In this document: piece after piece, positions 56,705-64,000 of the stretch
Layout: each line of letters starts with the position of its first letter
Numbering within the stretch: the first letter of the stretch is position 1
Assembly: GCA_016800925.1 (NCBI GenBank)
Contig: JABCPU010000218.1
Coordinates: 1 to 64,000, forward strand
From: Suillus spraguei
Lineage: Eukaryota > Basidiomycota > Agaricomycetes > Boletales > Suillaceae
Direction of reading: 5' to 3'
Length of the DNA: 64,000 nt
Notes under the pieces: model-generated
What the model saw: only the letters and a program-made list of their open reading frames with translations
Database searches by the model: none
Told to the model about the DNA's origin: nothing
Translations under genes and position numbers: made by a program

Positions 56705-58819
56705 ATGGCAGCACCTCTCTACACAACAGCTTCGGGCTTACTGTTTCACGCTGGAAAGATCCTCATTTTAACAGTTGGATTACCCGCTCGTGGTAAAACA
56801 CACATTTCTCGCGCGCTCGAACGTTATCTCAGATGGATGGGCGTGAAGACTCAGGTCGTATCTCTAGGTGACTATCGACGGAAGACCCTTGGTGGTGCCA
56901 AGAAATTGCCGCCAGATTACTTCACGTTGGGTGCGCATACATCCAATCTTTTGATCCCTGTGTGAATTGTTACCGGCAACAGGTGAGAAGAGTCCAGAGA
57001 CCATGACATTGCGCAAGATGGTATCGGATGGCTGCGAAAAGCTCATCGAGGACTTCTTCGAGGCCGGTGGACAGGTTGTAATTTATGATGCCAACAATGG
57101 ATCGCGAACTATGCGGCAGTCCTTGGCAGAGAAGTACGATAAGCAGGGAATTCATGTGATCATCCTTGGTATGTTTCACCAGGTTCATTGGGAAACAGTC
57201 GCTCATTTGACTTCGGTGTAGAGTCCGTGTGTGATAACAAAGAGATTATAGAGACTAATATCCGGAACGTCAAGATATCCTCTCCTGATGTGAGTTCCCT
57301 CACCTTCTTGCTTACTTTTGACTGAATCTGGTGTAGTATCGCGGCTGGGATCCAGACAGGGCAGTAGAAGATTACTATGGACGAATCCGTGATCGCGAAA
57401 AATCGTATGAGACGGTCGAAGAAACCACTTGGCCATTTATCCGTATAATAAATGTGTGTACGATGTATACGAATCATCATGTTTCATTTGTCGGCTCATC
57501 CGCACGGCTGAAATTAGGTAGGCGAGAAGATTATGGTCAACGTACGTTCCAACGCACTTTAAAAATCTCGGTTGACCTAATCCACACACAGAACATTCGT
57601 GGTTATTTGCAGGTGGGCGATGTCCTTCAAGTCATTTCAGGATGCCTAATCCCATGAGCAGTCGCGAATTGTTTTCTTCCTGATGAATATCCACAATAGA
57701 CCCCGCATGATTTACTTTGCTCGGGTAGGTAGTAAAGCATAACATGGCTGTCACTTAATTCATATCCTGACAGTCCGGACAATCACTCATTGAACATTCT
57801 TACAAAGCCGATTCAGATCTTTCACCTGCGGGGTGGGAATACTCTGAGCGGCTGAAAGAGTTCGTGGTCGAGCGACATGCCAAATCGCTCGAGCAGAACG
57901 GGTTCGATCCTAAAAATAGACGCCTGGTTGTATGTGGTCTTCCTTATTTTACGAATTGATGTTTAAAACAGAGCTGACTAGATATGGACCTCAACTCGAC
58001 GTCGTGCCCACCACACCGCTTGGCCATTCCTGACCCCGACACCCTCCATTTCAATTCCGCAACAACTCCCTCTTGCTACCTCTCATCTCACCGTGCCACC
58101 ACAGTCTGCGGTTGCACGGAATGTGGTAACCACTGACGAAGCTGGAGAGGTGACGGAAAAAAAAGTTACTGCTGGTTCGTCTTTTAAAGTCAAGGTGATC
58201 GAGAAGACGCAGATGTGCGAGATCAACCCCGGGGTCTGGGATGGCCTCACTCCAGATCAAGCGAAGAAGTTCTACCCCGAGGAGTGGGCAAGATTCGTCA
58301 AGGATCCATATGCGTTCCGCGCTCCTAGAGCTGAGAGTTATCATGATTTATCTGGTAATACTACTTCATCTTGTATATATATCTTTGTTCTGAAATCTGT
58401 TTTTGGCTTTAGTTCGTCTAGAACCCATCTTGATTGAACTAGAACGTGAAAAAGAAGACCTCTTGATTATCGGTCACTCTTCTGTCATCAGATGTCTTCT
58501 TGCGTATCTGATCGGGTTGCCTGCGAGCGAGATACCCGCAATTGAAATTGCGAGAGGTGACTTACTGGAAGTTGTTCCGACTTCCTACGGGGTGCACAGC
58601 CAAGCTTTCCACTTCTGGGATGGCCCTGGTCGACGGGGTGAAGGCATCGACGGAGATGGCGACCTAGATGAGGAAGAACTTGGGAAGTCAAGGAGAGATG
58701 AAACAAACTTTTATGAGAATTATGCGGAGGACACGAAGGGGAAAAAGAGAATGACCGCTGTAGATTTAGGGTTCCTTTGCCCTGGTATGCGGGAAGACAG
58801 CGAAGGGACTCTGGCATAA
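56705..58819 (+). CDS. 6-phosphofructo-2-kinase, phosphatase site altered
   Basis: Bifunctional-enzyme family (PFKFB, yeast Pfk26). The kinase half makes fructose-2,6-bisphosphate, the activator of glycolysis. It starts MAAPLYTTASGLLFHAGKIL, then the Walker A motif GLPARGKTHISRAL (about 56,780-56,820). YDANNGSRTMRQ (about 57,090) and the ESVCDNKEIIETNI block follow, and VNNIRGYLQ ends the kinase part. The phosphatase half has MIYFARSGQS where active enzymes have RHGES: the phosphohistidine position is Ser. The partner histidine is kept in IIGHSSVIRCLLAYL (about 58,470-58,510), and INPGVWDGLT is near 58,230. This matches yeast Pfk26, described as kinase-only for the same reason. At least seven introns; tail is acidic and Gly-rich. 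Intact. Confidence 0.9.
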
Positions 58820-60252
58820 GAAACCTGATTTGTGCCTTAACAGTTTTAGCAATTTCTCAGGGCTGTATCAGTATCAATGGATTGGTATCGTTGCACGCTT
58901 CCATTGGCATGTTCGAATGCACCTCCTAACTGTTCCAGCCTCGTATAACACAGGGGTCGGACGAGTCGAAGGCGGCGTAATGCTAGTTTCCTCTTGTGGC
59001 CACAACTCACTAGCGCTTCTCTATCCGAATACAATAGTGTTCACTGCTCGGAGTGAACATGAGGATCTATTGTATGAAATCACGTCCCGACCACATTGTG
59101 GACATCACTATTGGAGAAACATACCCACCACGTATTGTTCAGTTACAGGAAGTGGTAAATGACCTCCACACACGCGATACTTGGACACGCAACATTTTCT
59201 CTCAAACCCAAAAGCCGAACGTGTATGGGCGTAAGCAAATATCAATATATTTAACTTGGATGCCGCTCACTTATATCCTTCTAAGCTCAATTCTAGGTCC
59301 CTGTATAGCAGGAGGCCACACGCCATCATCCGTAATAAGTCTTTCGCGCCACTCTCTGCTCAGCGGGATGCGGCAAGCAAGAGAGCCTCTCCAATACAAT
59401 ATTAATGACAAGTATTCGCACAGTACATGGGTACCACTGTTTTTAACAAGGACCCACCTCGTTCTCCAACTATCTCAGCGCGCAGATTTCAAAGTGAAAA
59501 CGGGAATTCGATCCCTCTGAATTCGTTAAGCTCTTGCTACGCGTATTGTAGCGGACTCACAGCCGTTATCCGCCACTTGGATGCAGGCAAAAGAAGAGCA
59601 TCCTGCCCTGGGTGAGTATCATTTATTGCAAGCATCTCCTGGCACCTTCAGCACGCACTTATAGCAAACTGCCAGCGTCGTCCGACATCAATTAGCCAGC
59701 AGGACATACGAGCCTAATACAGGTGAAAATTCGATAGATTTGTGCAGGTTGAAGTTGAGGTAAGCTAAGTTCGTCTAGAGCAGAATGGAGGTTTGCACAC
59801 CTTGTCTCGAAGGAAGTTAGGTATTTCCTAACGGACGTCGCAGTTGATGATGGTCTATGATGAGAAACCTGAAAGTGGCATCTACTATTATTCCACAACT
59901 GACCTGACGCTGTCCCACTTCCACCCTATTAAATAGACGCTTTCCAATAGTCTCCACATGTTCATTCTACGCTATCATGTAGCGATTTGCCTTGGGTTTA
60001 TGGATAATTTTCTCATACAAGTTGAAGTTTTCGCCATGGCGTCAACAAACGAGCCTGCATCTATGTTTTCTGCAGAGGGAAGCGTGAGGTATACCGTACG
60101 ACACGTTGAATGAAAAGAAGCTGTTGGGCTTTGTGAACGCTTATGAACGATAGCGAGCTACATAGAATATTTGTCAATTTAGTCAGGCACATTCAAATCT
60201 TCACGGGTGCTGAGTGGAGAAACTTACATACATGACTTAATTCTGAACGACC
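58820..60252. other. Intergenic with possible coding remnants
   Basis: No confident gene. A plus-strand segment near 59,300-59,615 (SLYSRRPHAIIRNKSFAPLS and SARRFQSENGNSIPLNSLSS in different frames) has coding-like composition and could be the remains of a gene or exons of an unrecognised one. The last 300 bp should be the promoter of the next gene. Confidence 0.4.
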
Positions 60253-62207
60253 ATGTCTGAGACCGCTTCCCGCCCACTACGTACACCTAGTCTTCCACCG
60301 ACAGCACGCTACCGTCCACGTCCAGCGCATGGCCTTATTACATCGCTGGCGCCAACACCTCGACGTGCCTCTGTTTCGGGGCTTGCTACTACCAGTCAGA
60401 AAGCTCAACGTTCCTCCAAGACCACACAAAAGCTTGTCCTTCTACCATCTGCACCGCAAACAAAGCCTCTACCAACAAGTGTTTCCGATGATATTCTCGG
60501 TTATGAGACCGATACCGGCGTGATCCGTGAATACAAGTCCGCTGGCGAGCGCATGAGCAAGGAGCAGAGAAAGCGAGCAGGATACAAGAGAATCACAGCT
60601 TATTGTATTGCTGAAGAACTGAGGATGAAATTGCTCGCAAGCTTTTTGAAGAGGGAGCATAATGTCACACCAAGAGTATTTGACGAGGCGATGTATGTTG
60701 TAAGTCTCGTGTTTCTCATTTGCCTATCAATGTTCCTGATTTGCTTCATGTAATTCGCCATGACTGGTGTCATATTATACAGATATACCACCTGCCGCTC
60801 CTTCCTGGGTACGGGCCTAACACCAGCGTCCGTTCCTCCGCAGCTCCGGTCAAGGAAGCCAAGTCTCTCCAGAAACGCCTTGCTGAAGCTGAGGAAAATG
60901 GCTATCAGGGTTCATACTTTATCCCTCAGGATGATGTACCACAAACTTCAGATGGATACATGACGTTTGGATCCCATGTGGAATCTCACCGACCCCCGCC
61001 ACGTCCTGAATTGGAATATGAGGCCGAAGGGGAAATAGAGTATGCTGAAGAGGGTGAGCAGTATGGTGCGCATAAGAGAAGGAACGTAACCAAGGAAAGG
61101 GCAGAGGACGAGCGACTCGAGCAAGCAGAGGTGAAAGAAGAAGACCGTATCGCGGAAGTGGTCTTCTTTGCTTATGGCGTTGCTGTTTTCTTTGGACTCG
61201 ACGAAGGCCAAGAACGGGCTATCGTCGAGGACATCAGTAATGCAGGTATTTTGAAACGACCGATGAAAGAAGATGACTGGGAGATTGAGGAATGTCATTT
61301 TGCGGTATGTTATTATCCTGTAATCTCTGCCACTCCTCATCTGACGCTATCTAGCATGACCCAACGATTTCATATCCTCGTATATATCATGATTTCTTCA
61401 GTGCGTTTTTCAATCGTGCCTCGTGTGCTCTACTAAAACGCCAACGCCGTAGCTTTCAAGTCACCCTCCCATCTGCTCAAACTGTCCGTTGCGCATGCCC
61501 TCGCCCAGTCTACGCTCCTCGCACACTATGAGTCTGTTGCTTCTTCCGTACTTTCATCCCCTAGTACCGTCTCGATACCAAGGCAACTCGCATTCTCCGG
61601 AGCTATCAACCTCAAACGCCGTGATGCGATGAGGCTCACAGGAAAGTTGTTCAAGCTCAGACGCGACGTGAATCTCGTGAGCAATGTCTTGGACGTTCCA
61701 GAGTTGTTCTGGAGCGAGGCAAGTCTAGGAGGTCTGTATGAAGCTGTACGAGAATACATGGAAATTGGAGAACGCGTACAAGTACTGAATGAGAAACTCG
61801 GAATGGCGAGCGAATTTGTGGGTGTTCCATTGCACATTCGGCTTGAGAAGCAACTGATGGTATTTTGTTTTTGTCTTCAGCTCGATGCTATACATGATCA
61901 CTTGAACAACAACGCAATGGAACGGATAACTTGGATCGTTATCTGGTAAGATCTACTACTATGTTAAAGTTAATTGATTCTATCTGACTGGTTCTTTCAA
62001 AGGCTCATTGTGGTCGCGCTCTTAGTAGAGTTGGTGAGTCGTGTACACTGCAATCTGTAAGAAATAATCGTGACCATTGTACTACAGGGCGAAGTTCTTG
62101 CACGACTAGTCGTGCATGCAACAATGGGTGAAGATAAAGCGGACCGCATAGTATTGCGGGGAGGAGGTGCGCTCAGAGCCCTTATCAAGATTGCATCACA
62201 ACGATAG
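60253..62207 (+). CDS. RMD1/Sif2/RMND1 family (DUF155) membrane protein
   Basis: A homologue of yeast Rmd1/Rmd8 and fission-yeast Sif2; the animal member RMND1 acts in mitochondrial translation. The N-terminal part is Ser/Pro/Arg-rich (MSETASRPLRTPSLPPTARY). The conserved domain begins KRITAYCIAEEL (about 60,587-60,625) and FDEAMYV. The core block EVVFFAYGVAVFFGLDEGQE (about 61,155-61,215) and WEIEECHF follow, then KLSVAHALAQSTLLAHYE, RRDAMRLTGKLFKLRRDVNL and VPELFWSE. A helical region ends LDAIHDHLNN and ERITWIVIW, leading into a C-terminal hydrophobic helix IVVALLVELGEVLARLVV. About seven exons; stop at 62,205-62,207. Intact. Location (mitochondrial or ER/vacuolar) cannot be told from sequence. 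Confidence 0.87.
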
Positions 62208-62625
62208 GTCAAGAGGTGATCATGGTATTATTATGTTAGTTTCTACAAGTCTCATTAGCCGAAGATAGACATGGGTCGTTCGGTATGCAGCAACGAGCTT
62301 GTAATTTTAACTTATAGCGATACCCCGCTGGTCCTCAATGTCACTCAGATCTTGAATTGTTACATTTCTCGCTCAGGCCTCTCACGTGTCCTCTCGGTTC
62401 TGTCTTGCCGCATAAGCGCCTAGAGACAACGAGGATTCAAATATTCACGTGCCTGAGAGTATTTGGTTTTATTTGGGCGCGTAATATGGTCGGTTTTACC
62501 CCTGACAGCCCCTTCTAGGGGAATACCAGCACTTAAGTTGGTCAGATCAGAAGAGGTAGGTCCATGTTTCCGGGATTCACATTTTTGTCCTCGTCTCATT
62601 ATTATTTTACTGCTACCAGTGGTCA
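62208..62625. other. Intergenic, no gene seen
   Basis: Short gap between the DUF155 gene and the F-box gene; probable terminator and promoter. Confidence 0.5.
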
Positions 62626-63927
62626 ATGGCGCAAAAACAGAAAACAACACGGTGCTCCTTTCAATCGCTACCCACAGAGATAGTGTGCAACATTCTCAAA
62701 ATTGTGCTTGAAAGCATAGTCGAAGATGATATAATGGAAACCCCTGGCGAGAACTGGGTACTCGCAGGAGGCCTGCCGTCCACTGTCACCATCACATTAG
62801 TGTGCAAGTACTGGCGAAACATTGTGTCTTCTATGCCAGAGCTACGGTGGATTCCTTGGGCACTACCCCTGGAGGACCAGCGGATGAGCTCCGAACTGAA
62901 GAAATTGGGCAGTCACCCAGTTAATTTGGCAATCACACAGAATCCCGCACTCATCCGTCCATTCTCCCTCGGTCCATTCATTTCACCACATCTTGAACGA
63001 CTGAAGAGCCTCATGGTATCTGACTGTTTCGATGGATACGGCTTTGGCACACTGACAGGACATGTGCCCCAGCTCAACTGTTTACGATTGATAAATATTA
63101 AGCCTTATGGTTGTGCCACTCCTCTGTTGAAACTGGAGTGTCCCGCCCTTAGGATCCTTTATGTCGACAACAGTACAGCCATTCGCCTCAGCCACCAGTG
63201 GTTGAAGAATAACTTGCGACATATTGAGGTCATGGCCATTTATGGCGGCCGTCCAATCGATAGCCCAACATCTCTAGCGATTTCTCAAGCCTTGCAGGCA
63301 ATACCACGGCGAATACCTTGCCTCATTCTCGACAACCTGCAAATTTCCCTGATGCAAAGCCACCACATCACAATTTGTGCAGAGAAAGTGATCTTGCGCA
63401 CATGCATCCGAGGCGCTTTGGTTGCGTTCGACGTCGACTGTCAAACCGTCGTTCTCCAGAAATGCGATTCTATTCATGAACTTCGTAGCCTATCCTTACC
63501 CCCTTCGAATTCATTGGAGTTGGATGGGTGCGCTGCCAAATTTGGCATACGGTGTATACCTAAAACACGCCCGTGGGATGGTGATACTGTGACCATCACA
63601 AACAGCCGCTCCTCATGCATCAAGGTCATCCTGTATCTCCTCGGTGCACCTTTTGCTCATCGTATCTGTTGCCTGTGGTCCTGTGTCACTACGCTCAAAC
63701 TCATCGCGAAGGGTGATTTCGTCATGGAGCTCCCGTTGATAACGCTGAAGGAAATGGTCAGCAGCCGGACGGAAGCTGTGAAGCGGCAGGACTTAGACAA
63801 GGGCAGCAGAGAGGAGCTAGACCGCATGCGTCCGCTTATGGTACTTCATGTGCATGGGGCGCAACCTCTTCCGTATGAGGAGAAAATGTGGTTCAAGAAA
63901 CAGGTGAGGGACTTTGTGTGGGACTAG
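62626..63927 (+). CDS. F-box protein
   Basis: A single-exon gene of 433 residues, of the large and rapidly varying F-box family in Agaricomycetes. The F-box-like motif lies at residues about 12-75: FQSLPTEIVCNILKIVLES, then TITLVCKYWRNIVSSMPELR and WIPWALP. The remainder has irregular Leu-rich strands (for example LKSLMVSD, LNCLRLINIKP, CPALRILYVDN), which would form a substrate-binding region. It presumably recruits a target to an SCF ubiquitin ligase through Skp1; the target is unknown. The ORF is intact from ATG to TAG, with the codon style of neighbours. Confidence 0.8.
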   Translation: MAQKQKTTRCSFQSLPTEIVCNILKIVLESIVEDDIMETPGENWVLAGGLPSTVTITLVCKYWRNIVSSMPELRWIPWALPLEDQRMSSELKKLGSHPVNLAITQNPALIRPFSLGPFISPHLERLKSLMVSDCFDGYGFGTLTGHVPQLNCLRLINIKPYGCATPLLKLECPALRILYVDNSTAIRLSHQWLKNNLRHIEVMAIYGGRPIDSPTSLAISQALQAIPRRIPCLILDNLQISLMQSHHITICAEKVILRTCIRGALVAFDVDCQTVVLQKCDSIHELRSLSLPPSNSLELDGCAAKFGIRCIPKTRPWDGDTVTITNSRSSCIKVILYLLGAPFAHRICCLWSCVTTLKLIAKGDFVMELPLITLKEMVSSRTEAVKRQDLDKGSREELDRMRPLMVLHVHGAQPLPYEEKMWFKKQVRDFVWD

Positions 63928-64000
63928 AAGAAGAGGGGCAAGAAGGACAGACAAAGGGAAAGAGACTATCACAGCAAATAGCCAAGGAGAATGTGTATGT

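Noticed and set aside
32498..64000. Secondary-metabolite or other functional gene cluster
   Set aside because: Neighbours are unrelated housekeeping genes with mixed orientation; no synthase, terpene cyclase or tailoring enzymes.

Overview
The window reads as nuclear DNA of a filamentous basidiomycete, most likely an Agaricomycete. The signs are ordinary fungal housekeeping genes split by many short (about 45-60 bp) GT-AG introns, and a typical basidiomycete mobilome: a chromodomain Ty3/Gypsy LTR retrotransposon, a KDZ (Kyakuja-Dileera-Zisupton) transposon with a CxC2-like cysteine cluster, and a PIF/Harbinger-like transposase with its N-terminal helical domain.

The left half (about 1-32,000) is a nested transposon block. 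A decayed Harbinger transposase (about 100-1375) and a GAGCACTCTC tandem repeat are followed by two near-identical chromovirus elements lying head to head (1579-9065 on the minus strand, 9115-16586 on the plus strand). They form a roughly 15-kb inverted repeat centred on a T-rich tract. Next is an older 2.3-kb foldback structure (about 16,650-18,915), and then a KDZ transposon (about 20,290-31,900). The KDZ transposon was broken first or second by a solo LTR with a perfect 5-bp target duplication, and also by a third full-length chromovirus (23,877-31,409, minus). The chromovirus carries Gag with a CCHC knuckle, retropepsin, reverse transcriptase, RNase H, integrase and chromodomain. It also has an additional open frame between integrase and the 3' LTR. 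Its primer site is an 11-nt complement of the predicted 5' end of its own transcript, as in the self-priming Tf1/sushi group.

The right half (about 32,500-64,000) is gene-dense and ordinary. From left to right it holds: a PPR-like fragment, an MCT-type major facilitator transporter, a single-pass membrane protein, a Hsl1/Gin4/Nim1-type septin/morphogenesis kinase, a mahogunin-type RING ubiquitin ligase, ribosomal protein uL15 (L27a/L28), RNA polymerase II subunit Rpb11, mitochondrial GTPase Mtg1, a basic nuclear-looking protein of unknown role, an Yra1/ALY mRNA export adaptor, a bHLH-zipper transcription factor, a small multipass membrane protein, tRNA-Thr(AGU), a 6-phosphofructo-2-kinase whose phosphatase histidine is replaced by serine, an RMD1/Sif2 (DUF155) membrane protein, and an F-box protein.

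The genes do not form an obvious pathway or biosynthetic cluster. I found no CRISPR array, no bacterial-type operon, and nothing I can defend as an entirely new system. The best candidates for a second look are the giant palindrome, the accessory third frame of the retrotransposon, the self-priming signature, and the KDZ subterminal repeats. Differences between the three chromovirus copies are mostly single-base insertions and deletions, so many apparent frameshifts in the block may be sequencing error rather than decay.
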